Made by a program: the position numbers and the translations under genes. Under the pieces are notes generated by a model, which worked only from the letters and a program-made list of their open reading frames with translations, did no database searches and was not told the DNA's origin. A DNA stretch of 38,706 nucleotides from Pseudomonas alliivorans (GTDB lineage Bacteria; Pseudomonadota; Gammaproteobacteria; Pseudomonadales; Pseudomonadaceae). Where the stretch lies: NCBI RefSeq assembly GCF_017826695.1, contig NZ_JAFFZW010000018.1:1-38706 (forward strand), read 5' to 3'. This document shows positions 1-6,867 of this stretch, in pieces (position 1 is the stretch's first letter; every line of letters starts with the position of its first letter).

Positions 1-1194
1 AACTGACCTGTGCCTGCGGTTGCCGCAAACATGTGATCAGCGAAGAAACCAGCGAACAGCTGGATATCGTGCCGATGGCAGATCCGCGTGATCAAACACA
101 TCCGTAAGGTCTACGGTTGCCGGGGCTGCGAAGCGGCCCCGGTCACGGCTGACAAACCTGCGCAGTTGATCGAAAAGAGCATGACCAGTCCGAGCGTCTT
201 GGCCATGCTGCTGACCACCCAGTACGTCGATGGCCTGCCGCTGCATCGTTTCGAGAGTGTATTGAGTCGACATGGCATCGATATCCCGCGCCAGACTTTG
301 GCGCGCTGGGTGATCCAGTGCAGCGAGCACTTTCAGCCGCTCTTGAACCTGATGCGTGACCGGTTGCTGGAAAGTCCGGTGATCCACTGCGATGAAACCC
401 GCGTTCAGGTATTGAAAGAACCGGAGCGTGACCCGACCAGCCAATCCTGGATGTGGGTGCAGACCAGCGGGCTTCCGGATCGAAAAGTCGTGCTGTTCGA
501 CTACACCTCCAGCCGTGCGCAGGACGTACCGCTGCGGCTGCTGGAAAGTTATCGCGGCTACGTAATGACCGACGATTACGCAGGTTATAACGCGCTGGCG
601 TTGCAACCGGGTGTTGAACGTCTGGCCTGCATGGCTCATGCACGTCGCAAATTCGTGGATGCGCAAAAAGTGCAGCCCAAGGGTAAAACCGGAAGGGCTG
701 ATATCGCGCTGACGATTATCAACAAACTGTACGGCATCGAGCGTGAGCTCAAAAGCGTTAGCGACGAGCAGCGATTTATGGGTCGGCAGGAAAAGAGCTT
801 GCCGATCCTCGCCCAATTGAAAAGCTGGCTGGATAAGACGCAGTCCCAGGTAACGCCGCAAAGCGTATTAGGCAAGGCAGTACATTATCTGGTGAATAAC
901 TGGAGTCGTCTGGAACGCTATGTCGAAGCGGGTTATTTGCCCATCGACAACAACGCGGCTGAAAGAGCGATCAAGCCGTTTGTCATCGGGCGCAAGGCCT
1001 GGCTGTTCAGCGATACCGTCAACGGCGCCAGTGCCAGCGCAAAGATCTACAGTCTGGTCGAGAGCGCCAAGGTCAACGGCCAGGAGCCCTATACGTGGCT
1101 GCGCCACGTCCTGGAGCGGTTGCCGCATGCCGCGTCGGTGGAAGACTACGAAGCCCTGTTACCGTGGAACTGCTCGCCAGAGATGCCACGGTAA
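1..1194 (+). pseudogene. tnpC: IS66-family transposase TnpC, frameshifted and 5'-truncated by the window edge
   Basis: This is the DDE transposase of an IS66-family insertion sequence. From base 3 one frame reads a zinc-finger-like CACGC segment and ends at a TAA at 105-107. From base 88 a second frame carries the rest of the protein through to 1194. Removing one G from the GG at 77-78 would join the two frames, so a single-base insertion is the simplest explanation. The downstream part contains the expected acidic catalytic segments (HCDETRV, TDDYAGY, DNNAAERAIKPF) and the typical C-terminus LLPWNCSPEMPR. The protein is probably inactive unless frameshifting or a downstream start (GTG at 88) rescues a shortened product. 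A sequencing error is an alternative cause. Confidence 0.9.
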
Positions 1195-1236
1195 ATCGTT
1201 GACCCACCTTTGGGGAGGTGGGGTTTATGGATCGAA
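1..1236 (+). mobile_element. Right part of an IS66-family element
   Basis: The TnpC frame is followed by a short inverted repeat (CCCACCT at 1203-1209 against AGGTGGG at 1216-1222) and the sequence GGTTTATGGATCG, which resembles the right end of P. syringae IS66 elements as I recall them. The element then appears to break off into IS5-like sequence at about 1230-1240. The left end lies outside the window. The exact boundary is inferred, not proven. Confidence 0.6.
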
Positions 1237-1238
1237 TA

Positions 1239-1343
1239 CGGTTGAAGGAGAACCGTCGCATCGTTACGCGCTTCGACAAACTCGCAAAAAGTTATGCGGC
1301 AATGGTCTCACTGGCTTGTGCCATGCGGTGTTTGAGACAGTAA
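1239..1343 (+). pseudogene. C-terminal remnant of an IS5-like transposase
   Basis: Read in the frame of the ATG at 1227, this stretch gives a peptide with RLKENRRIVTRFDKLAKSY, then AAMVSLACAMRCLRQ and a TAA stop at 1341-1343. That is the characteristic C-terminal tail of IS5-family transposases. The rest of the transposase is missing, because the upstream side is occupied by the IS66 end. It is therefore a relic left when one element inserted into, or recombined with, another. Confidence 0.75.
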
Positions 1344-1344
1344 T

Positions 1345-1489
1345 TTTCGTACAGAGCCTAAGCGGCGGTATCAATTTTGATTTGGATGGTACACCCTTGA
1401 CGCCGATTGAAGATGAGTCTTACGCTTGCGTCATTCCTGTCTCAAATTATACGATAGACGAACTTGAATGCTCCAAAAGCGAAGGCTGA
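1345..1489 (+). pseudogene. 3' remnant of a gene interrupted by insertion sequences
   Basis: An open frame without a start of its own runs into TGA at 1487-1489. It reads like genuine coding sequence (…INFDLDGTPLTPIEDES… and …SNYTIDELECSKSEG). Base composition matches the AT-richer genes downstream rather than the IS sequence. I do not recognise the family. It is best read as the last ~48 codons of a gene truncated by the IS5-like insertion, possibly the original first member of the exported-protein block that follows. Confidence 0.45.
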
Positions 1490-1546
1490 GCAAATAGAGT
1501 TTTTTGTTATTTTATTGCGTCGTCAATGTTTGGAGCATAGATTGAA

Positions 1547-2065
1547 ATGAACGTGAAGAATTTCTCTGGTGAAATAGTGTATCAATTGGCATCGCTTTTC
1601 GTGTTCATGACCTCGGCATGCGCCGCTCAAAGTGATCCAGACAGTTTAGGCGTAACATTGTGCGCGGCAGATGAAGATATCTATTTCAGTTGTCCTTTGC
1701 CGGGGGGTAAGATCGTATCAATATGCGCATCCAACAACACCAATCCCATCTCTGGATATGTTCAATATCGCTACGGTACGGCGGACCAAATAGAAATGTA
1801 CTATCCTGATAAAAAGGCTCCACCAAATAATCGATTTTCCCTTGTGGATGCTTCAGAAGGTAGTGTTAATAAAAACATTATCAAATTCAAAAATGGGCAA
1901 TATACATATCTGTTGTCGCAGGCATTTGTGAGTTACCTGACTGTGCTGAAAGGCGAAAAAGTGGTACTGAGACGTACGTGTAATGAGGGCGGGTATGCTT
2001 TTATCAGTCGGAAAGCTGAGCAGGGTATCTATTCCGTTAAGAAAAGCGATGAAGACTTTCGTTGA
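1547..2065 (+). CDS. Exported hypothetical protein (immunity-like)
   Basis: The protein has 172 residues. A hydrophobic segment at about residues 12-25, ending near TSACAAQ, suggests a Sec signal peptide and a periplasmic location. The mature part has paired cysteines around the segment EDIYFSCPLPGGKIVSICAS. I have the impression that this pattern recurs in small exported proteins of Gram-negative accessory regions, but I cannot name the family with certainty. GGAG at 1532-1535 precedes the ATG by 11 bases, a slightly long spacing. It is the first of a run of exported AT-rich genes. A role as an immunity protein against a periplasm-acting toxin is inference from size, export and context. Confidence 0.75.
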   Translation: MNVKNFSGEIVYQLASLFVFMTSACAAQSDPDSLGVTLCAADEDIYFSCPLPGGKIVSICASNNTNPISGYVQYRYGTADQIEMYYPDKKAPPNNRFSLVDASEGSVNKNIIKFKNGQYTYLLSQAFVSYLTVLKGEKVVLRRTCNEGGYAFISRKAEQGIYSVKKSDEDFR

Positions 2066-2153
2066 GCGCTACGTTTTAGCTTCAGCGAGTTGAATGAACT
2101 ACCCGATCTAAATGAGATAGCTGAATTAAGGTTTTATGACAAAGGGATAGTCA

Positions 2154-2624
2154 ATGTTTATCGTCAGCAGTCCTCCCCTTCCCATGCCCCTAAAGGCTGT
2201 TCTACTTACTTTACTTCTTTTCACCTTATCCGGTTGTTCACATACAACGCTTGAGGACCAGTTCAATGGAATTGAGGTGTGTGGGCTCAAGAATATATAT
2301 CTTGATCAGGTAACAAACACACCGACTGGCGCCTATTTCACCGAACGGAGGCTCAAGCCCTGCCGCATTGATGAAGTGGCGTTCTATTGTCTGAGCGACA
2401 CGTTCTATGGCCTGCCAGTCAACGAGGTTGCCATCCCGTACCTTGGGCCTTTCAGCGTCCACGCAATCTATTTTCGAGCTTCCCCTGCCACGGTAAAATC
2501 AGTATTGCAGGCTAAGCGTGTAGGCATTGTGCTCAATAATAGTGACGGGCGTTCACCCAAGTTGATTGAGAATCCTAAGCAAAAAGGGCAGTCTGTTTTA
2601 TACTGTGATAAGTACAGCGAGTGA
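2154..2624 (+). CDS. Putative lipoprotein, hypothetical
   Basis: The protein has 156 residues. A hydrophobic stretch (KAVLLTLLLFTL) is followed by the lipobox LSGC near residue 28, so it should be lipid-modified and membrane-anchored. The start at 2154 is preferred because AAGGGATAG lies just upstream. The in-frame ATG at 2184 would give a more usual signal-peptide length but has no visible ribosome site. The mature part has several cysteines (EVCGLKN, KPCRID, FYCLSD, LYCDK) and matches no family I recognise. It sits in the exported-protein block between two other secreted proteins. Confidence 0.7.
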   Translation: MFIVSSPPLPMPLKAVLLTLLLFTLSGCSHTTLEDQFNGIEVCGLKNIYLDQVTNTPTGAYFTERRLKPCRIDEVAFYCLSDTFYGLPVNEVAIPYLGPFSVHAIYFRASPATVKSVLQAKRVGIVLNNSDGRSPKLIENPKQKGQSVLYCDKYSE

Positions 2625-2659
2625 AAACGTGTTTAAAGTATGATCGATAGGTGCAGAAG

Positions 2660-3424
2660 ATGAAGTTTATGAACGTGTTGTTAGCGGTACTCTTTACTCA
2701 ATGCGCTTTTTCTACGGCTGCCTGTGAACGTCCTAATGGCAAAGCCTTTGACTCGCTAAGTGTAGGTGATGGCGCTATCGTTTTTGATTTTGTTCCTTTG
2801 GATGATAACTCCGGGATTGCACGGTCTGGTGACCAATTAGGCATAAATGTATACCATGTAAAGTGCAGTGATGGAACGAAATCACTCGTTGGTGACCTGC
2901 CTTACCTAGCAGCAACTGGCTTGGTTAGAGCAGCTTTCCTTGCAGACACTGGTAGTGGTTCGGAACTCTTCGTTATTCACAGCGTAGACATTCGCTCGGA
3001 TGCAGGTATGAGATATTCTAGCGATTATTATTCTGTACATGTCTACAGACCGACGGCTTCTGGCTACACCAAAGATGAGCGTCTTTCCAGGTATTTTGGA
3101 GACGGTGCAGATGTTTTGAATGAGGATTATAAGCGTGAGTTATATGCATTTCCTTATAAAAATCAGCTGTCTATTTTGGCAAAGCTGAACTCTGATGCCT
3201 ATCGACGATGGCGTTCAGGTTCTTCAGTGAAGCTTGTAATCAATACGAAAGCATTTTTGCATGAAGCGCCGACGCTTGCAGATAAAACCCGGATGTATCT
3301 TGTCGCAGGTGACCAGGTCCAGCAGATCGGCGTTGAAGCGGGATGGTTGTCGGTTTCTTATAGAACTGTCAAGGGTAAAGTCATTGATGGATGGATTCAA
3401 TGCAGTGACGCGGATGGTTGCTGA
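2660..3424 (+). CDS. Exported protein with C-terminal SH3-like domain
   Basis: The protein has 254 residues from the ATG at 2660; a GTG at 2651 would add three residues. The N-terminus (MKFMNVLLAVLFTQCAFSTA) is a signal peptide cleaved before ACERPNG. The last ~60 residues read as a bacterial SH3-like domain: YLVAGDQV, GWLSVSY and DGWIQC give the pattern YLxxGDxV…GWLxVxY…GxVxxxWI. SH3b domains often bind peptidoglycan or proteins in the periplasm. The following broken gene at 3491 ends in the same pattern, so the two are probably paralogues. The function of the first ~190 residues is unknown. Confidence 0.75.
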   Translation: MKFMNVLLAVLFTQCAFSTAACERPNGKAFDSLSVGDGAIVFDFVPLDDNSGIARSGDQLGINVYHVKCSDGTKSLVGDLPYLAATGLVRAAFLADTGSGSELFVIHSVDIRSDAGMRYSSDYYSVHVYRPTASGYTKDERLSRYFGDGADVLNEDYKRELYAFPYKNQLSILAKLNSDAYRRWRSGSSVKLVINTKAFLHEAPTLADKTRMYLVAGDQVQQIGVEAGWLSVSYRTVKGKVIDGWIQCSDADGC

Positions 3425-3490
3425 TGAAGCGGCCGTTATTGTTCGGACCCGAGAATCTAACCAGAATTGTTGTTTACCAGAGCGCCATCG

Positions 3491-4222
3491 ATGAAGCCTT
3501 ACTTTTTTACTTTCTTGGTTTTTCTGCTGTCTTCAAGTGCGCTGGCCGGGGAACCCTGCAAGGAGTTGATCCCTGATGAGGCCGCGCTATTTCAGTCTTA
3601 CGATCTGGATAAGGATTTTGCATGATTATACAACACGTCCGACACCGATGAATACGCGACCCTGAGCTTTTATTCAAAACAAAAAAACGCTTTCAGGTTG
3701 ATCGCTTCCAATAAAAGTTTGATCACCGCCAATGATGCTCGCAATCAGATGAGCTTGCCTGATATTACTAAGTCGGACAATGGTTCTGTTCAGCTCCTGT
3801 GGAGCTACCCGAACGGGGTCGACTGGCTTAAGCCGTCATTCTCAAATGGAGAGCTTTATCTGGTAAACGCGGGAAAGGAAATACGTCTACCTGTCTCTTT
3901 AGTCGAGGGTGAAGTAAATTCACTCGTTTTGGTCAACGTGGCTAAAGGATCCAGTACCGTTCCATTCTCGAAAATTAACCGTGATCATGTTTTTGATAAA
4001 AATGCATTATCGCTTGAGCCAGGAAGTTTTGCTGCGGCAGTAAGCCAGGATAAAGCCACGTTATATATTAATGCTTCAGAAGGCTCGCGGACCAAAGGCT
4101 ATCTGATCAAAGGTGATCGTGTGCGTATTTTGGAGTATCGCTTTGGCTTCTTGAAGATTGCATACGAAAGTAAAAACGGGGCTGTTTTACATCGATGGAT
4201 CGAATTGTCTTCGGTGATATAG
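3491..4222 (+). pseudogene. Exported SH3-like protein, interrupted by an in-frame TGA
   Basis: From the ATG at 3491 the frame gives a clear signal peptide (MKPYFFTFLVFLLSSSALAG), then reaches TGA at 3623-3625 (codon 45). The same frame stays open afterwards to the stop at 4220-4222, and its sequence reads as a coherent protein before 3698 as well (LYNTSDTDEYATLSFYS). A single nonsense change therefore splits a ~243-residue gene. The C-terminus has the same SH3-like pattern as the gene at 2660 (YLIKGDRV, GFLKIAY, HRWIEL). Restart at the ATG at 3698 would make a product without a signal peptide, which is unlikely to be functional. Confidence 0.8.
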
Positions 4223-4257
4223 CCCTTCTCATAAGTCGTACGAGCAGGAGATGGCAG

Positions 4258-4623
4258 ATGGTGTCGTTAGCCTTATCAAACGCGTTATTTGCCGGGTTAT
4301 GTATTCTGAGCTTGACGGGTGCTGAGTCCCCTGTGGAAGTTATTTCCTGTAAAACGCAATTCACAAGCTTTCGCTTGAGCGAGCTTATTTATTTTCATAC
4401 AGGCGTTGTGGGGGATGGATTCTACAAGGCTGTTTCGATGGTAAATAACAATGTAACATCCTCCGATTACGCCAAGGCTTTTGAATACGTTAGCGGGGAC
4501 AGCGATTTTGGCGCTTTGTGGAAGGATTACGCAGGGAAGAATTGTGCCATGGCTAATAAGTTGTACGGTGAGTCGCTGAAAGGCTGTATGGCAAGGATGA
4601 GATTTCAAACGCCCATTTATTGA
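4258..4623 (+). CDS. Small exported hypothetical protein
   Basis: The protein has 121 residues from the ATG at 4258. This start is chosen because AGGAG at 4246-4250 lies 7 bases upstream and because it gives a proper signal peptide (VSLALSNALFAGLCILSLTGA). The longer frame from 4195 overlaps the end of the previous gene and places a charged leader in front of the signal. The mature part has four cysteines (ISCKTQ, KNCAMA, KGCMAR plus the signal region) and ends MRFQTPIY. No family is recognised. It belongs to the exported-protein block. Confidence 0.65.
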   Translation: MVSLALSNALFAGLCILSLTGAESPVEVISCKTQFTSFRLSELIYFHTGVVGDGFYKAVSMVNNNVTSSDYAKAFEYVSGDSDFGALWKDYAGKNCAMANKLYGESLKGCMARMRFQTPIY

Positions 4624-4736
4624 TAGAGCAATAATAGCGCGTCAATAAATCATGTTTGAATGTTTATGGGTTCGCTATGTTTTGTGGGCGGCTCCTTTTC
4701 AGATTTTTTGAATTTATGCGATTGCAGGGTGATTGA

Positions 4737-5594
4737 ATGTTTAATCGTGAAATGATGGTCGTGACCCTGTCTCTTTCATGCTCCATGCTATGCCACGCGG
4801 ACACGGATCCAGTTGATATTGTCGGGATTGGCGTTAGCACGCTGCATTTCAGTCATTTCAACGAAAAAATCGGTGGCTGGAGTCATGTGGAATATAAGTC
4901 CCCCACACATCGTTTCCTTCTATATGCACCGCCCGACGGGACTGTCGATTCCGGTATAGGCGTTGTAGCTGGATCTGATAACAGCATGGTGTCGCCAGAT
5001 AAAAAGAACGTGCTCATCCAGCGTACAGCAATCGGCTATGTCGAAGATCCGCAAGGCAATCGTATTATTTCCGAGCAAACCCACTGTGATGTGATCTCTC
5101 TGGAGAGCGGTTGCGCCAAAAATCTCGGCTCCGCGATTCAGTGTGACGGAGAATGGGTTGGCGATGCATTGAAAGACAGTACAGGCCATTTGTTTGATTT
5201 TTCAACATCAGGATCTTCGCCTCAGGAGGTTAGAAATCAGGCGTCGAAATTGTCCTCTGCCAAGCCCCGCGTGCTTTCGTTGAGCGACACGCTGTTTATG
5301 GGGGGGCCGTCATACATGGCGTGCTACCCGGTAGAAGCAGATGTTGCTGCTTACAATGATCTTGGTTTCTACTTCGCCGAAGGTGGAGAGCATCTCTGGG
5401 CCATGCAGATCTATGAAAAGTTACTGGATCTGGTTCCAGGAAGGATTCCTCTGCAGCTGAATGTCGCGGACTCGCTCTGGGCGCTAGGTCGGCACGACGA
5501 TGCCAAATCTTACTACGCCATTTACCGTGATGCCATGCTGACAAAAGCTTCTGCAAACAGGATCCCTGACCGTGTCCAGTTGCGGTTGAAATAA
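4737..5594 (+). CDS. Exported protein with TPR-like C-terminus
   Basis: The protein has 285 residues. The N-terminus (MMVVTLSLSCSMLCHA) is a signal peptide. The middle is of unknown fold, with cysteine pairs (HCDVISLESGCAKN, IQCDGEW). Residues ~205-270 (DLGFYFAEGGEHLWAMQIYEKLLDLVPGR…ADSLWALGRHDDAKSYYAIY) form two helix-turn-helix repeats typical of tetratricopeptide repeats, which mediate protein binding. An AGGGTGA lies about 5-10 bases before the ATG. Exported TPR proteins occur among immunity and adaptor proteins of secretion systems, but a specific role here is inference. Confidence 0.7.
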   Translation: MFNREMMVVTLSLSCSMLCHADTDPVDIVGIGVSTLHFSHFNEKIGGWSHVEYKSPTHRFLLYAPPDGTVDSGIGVVAGSDNSMVSPDKKNVLIQRTAIGYVEDPQGNRIISEQTHCDVISLESGCAKNLGSAIQCDGEWVGDALKDSTGHLFDFSTSGSSPQEVRNQASKLSSAKPRVLSLSDTLFMGGPSYMACYPVEADVAAYNDLGFYFAEGGEHLWAMQIYEKLLDLVPGRIPLQLNVADSLWALGRHDDAKSYYAIYRDAMLTKASANRIPDRVQLRLK

Positions 5595-5650
5595 GCTCCA
5601 CGCAGTTCGTTCTGCAGGACAAGCCATGACCCCATCAAGGAAGACCAAAA

Positions 5651-6214
5651 TTGGGCAAACAATCCCGCGATAAACCAGGCCCCCTCGACCCAAAGCTGAT
5701 GTATTTCTACGCCCCGTACACCTTCCGCGCGCGTTACTTTCCGATGTTCATGTTTTCCATTTTCATGTGCATTTTTTCGCTGGCCATCACGACAAGCATC
5801 ATCACGCAGGCTTGGTTTGTTCATGACCGCGATGCGTCCATGGATACCTTCAAGCTCATGACGGGCACCAGTGTGATCATGTCCGCCGCAGGCATTTTGC
5901 TGGCCAGAGGGCGGTTATGGGGGATGTGGGTGTTGGTGGCGTTGCTGGCAATCTGTCTGGCAGCGGTGCTGTTGACCTGGGCTTTGCCTGATCGGCGTGT
6001 CGATGTGATCAGTTCGATGCTGGGCGTGCTGTTTCCGTTGCTTGGCTTTTTGTCGCTGAACAGCAGGCGTCACCGGGAGATGCGTGAGCAGTTTCTGTTC
6101 AATCGTGCGCAGCGCAAGGTGCTACGTGAGGAGTACAAACTCAGGGATGCGCGCAAGCGTCACATCGAGAGTCGCAGGGCGATGCTGCGCAAAAGGAAGG
6201 AGAGCCGTCGATAG
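5651..6214 (+). CDS. Integral membrane protein with basic C-terminal tail
   Basis: The protein has 187 residues from a TTG start at 5651, with AAGGA at 5637-5641 nine bases upstream. No in-frame ATG lies before the first membrane segment except at codon 17. About four hydrophobic segments are visible: FPMFMFSIFMCIFSLAITTS, TSVIMSAAGILLA, MWVLVALLAICLAAVLLTWA and ISSMLGVLFPLLGFLSL. They are followed by a ~50-residue highly basic, probably helical cytoplasmic tail rich in R/K/E. The family is not recognised. It ends just before the terminator shared with the first rsmX copy, with which it is convergent. Confidence 0.7.
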   Translation: MGKQSRDKPGPLDPKLMYFYAPYTFRARYFPMFMFSIFMCIFSLAITTSIITQAWFVHDRDASMDTFKLMTGTSVIMSAAGILLARGRLWGMWVLVALLAICLAAVLLTWALPDRRVDVISSMLGVLFPLLGFLSLNSRRHREMREQFLFNRAQRKVLREEYKLRDARKRHIESRRAMLRKRKESRR

Positions 6215-6238
6215 CCGGATGCGTTTTCGACAGGCAAC

Positions 6239-6262
6239 AAAAAACCCGCCGAAGCGGGTTTT
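6239..6262. terminator. Rho-independent terminator of rsmX copy A (possibly bidirectional)
   Basis: A GC-rich stem (CCCGC/GCGGG extended by A:T pairs) around a four-base loop is flanked by A-rich sequence on the left and TTTT on the right. It terminates rsmX copy A on the minus strand and could also serve the membrane-protein gene ending at 6214 on the plus strand. Confidence 0.85.
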
Positions 6263-6352
6263 CCCAAGACCATCCCGACTTCCTGTCGGACGCCTCCGAG
6301 GCGATGGCCGATCATCCTTGATCCTGGTGAGCTCCCTGCTCACCACTTGTTG
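6239..6352 (-). ncRNA. rsmX: RsmX-type regulatory sRNA, copy A
   Basis: On the minus strand a -10 box TAATAT (6364-6359) would start transcription near 6352. The ~114-nt RNA contains at least six GGA motifs (in CAGGGAG, CAGGATC, AAGGATG, CGGAGG, CAGGAAG and GGGATGG), several placed between short complementary arms. It ends in a strong hairpin AAACCCGC-TTCG-GCGGGTTT with a T-run at 6244-6239. Multiple GGA motifs, this length, and a GacA-type site 65 bases upstream of the start are the hallmarks of RsmX/Y/Z RNAs, which sequester the translational repressor RsmA/CsrA under GacS/GacA control. P. syringae is known to carry several rsmX copies. The assignment rests on motif pattern, not on a covariance search. 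Confidence 0.8.
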
Positions 6353-6408
6353 GATCCAATATTACGGCTCTTGTTGTTGGACAAAAATAGCCAACTACCC
6401 CTAGGGCG

Positions 6409-6426
6409 TGTAAGCCTTTGGCTATA
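6409..6426 (-). promoter_or_regulatory. GacA-type upstream activating site of rsmX copy A
   Basis: The minus strand reads TATAGCCAAAGGCTTACA. The right half CTTACA matches the conserved half of the GacA consensus TGTAAG-N6-CTTACA; the left half is degenerate. Its centre is about 65 bases upstream of the predicted start, the same distance as in copy B. No clear -35 box is present, which fits an activator-dependent promoter. Confidence 0.65.
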
Positions 6427-6550
6427 CGAGGCCGTTGCAGCCCTGTCCCTGCATCAACATGCCGTGGGAATGTGACAGGTGATGCGTAGGAGCAGCAGGG
6501 CGTACATAGTTTGATCAATCGTCCATGACGCGGCACAAATCGCAGGCAAT

Positions 6551-6665
6551 AAAAAACCCGCCGAAGCGGGTTTGTACCAAGACCATTCCAACTCCTTGTC
6601 GGCTGCCTTCCCGGCGATGGTCGATCGTCCCTGATCCTGGCGAACTCCTTGTTCACCAGTTGTTG
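6551..6665 (-). ncRNA. rsmX: RsmX-type regulatory sRNA, copy B
   Basis: This is the second tandem copy. The minus-strand -10 is TAAGAT (6677-6672) and the predicted start is near 6665. The ~115-nt RNA carries GGA in AAGGAG (twice), CAGGATC, CAGGGAC, CGGGAAG and TTGGAAT, and ends in the same AACCCGC-TTCG-GCGGGTT hairpin with a T-run at 6556-6551. It aligns with copy A over its full length. Substitutions are concentrated outside the GGA motifs and several are compensatory-looking (for example GAGCTC/GAGTTC arms), suggesting conservation of an RsmA-binding function rather than a recent identical duplication. Confidence 0.8.
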
Positions 6666-6721
6666 GATCCAATCTTACGGCTGTCCCGTCAGGTCAAAAA
6701 GAGCCAAATGACTCAATTGCG

Positions 6722-6739
6722 TGTAAGCCTTTCGCTATA
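6722..6739 (-). promoter_or_regulatory. GacA-type upstream activating site of rsmX copy B
   Basis: The minus strand reads TATAGCGAAAGGCTTACA. It is nearly identical to the site of copy A and again has a perfect CTTACA half-site, with its centre ~65 bases from the predicted start. It also lies ~130 bases upstream of the acyl-CoA synthetase start on the other strand. Confidence 0.65.
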
Positions 6740-6867
6740 CCTGCGTGGGATTTAGTCGAAGGTCGGGTGATGCAGTCCTGCCTGCGCGAGCTATAACTGA
6801 GCACAGCAGCATTACGAAATCACCGGCCCGCTTGGGTCCAGAGCTAATAATTCGCCAGGGTGTGTCT

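Larger units (their letters stand above)
6232..6739. repeat. Diverged tandem duplication carrying the two rsmX units
   Basis: A unit of ~195 bases (6232-6426) recurs at 6543-6739, including terminator, RNA body, -10 and GacA-type site. The two are separated by ~115 bases (6427-6542) of unique sequence in which I see no gene. This accounts for the 650-base stretch without protein genes between 6215 and 6867. Confidence 0.85.

Noticed and set aside
3261..3494. 77-codon open frame overlapping the end of the SH3-like gene
   Set aside because: It lies almost entirely inside the preceding gene in another frame, and its sequence is not protein-like.
6232..6739. Duplicated block considered as an IS or REP relic
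   Set aside because: It has no transposase, no terminal inverted repeats and no target duplication. Conserved promoter, GGA motifs and terminator fit two sRNA genes instead.
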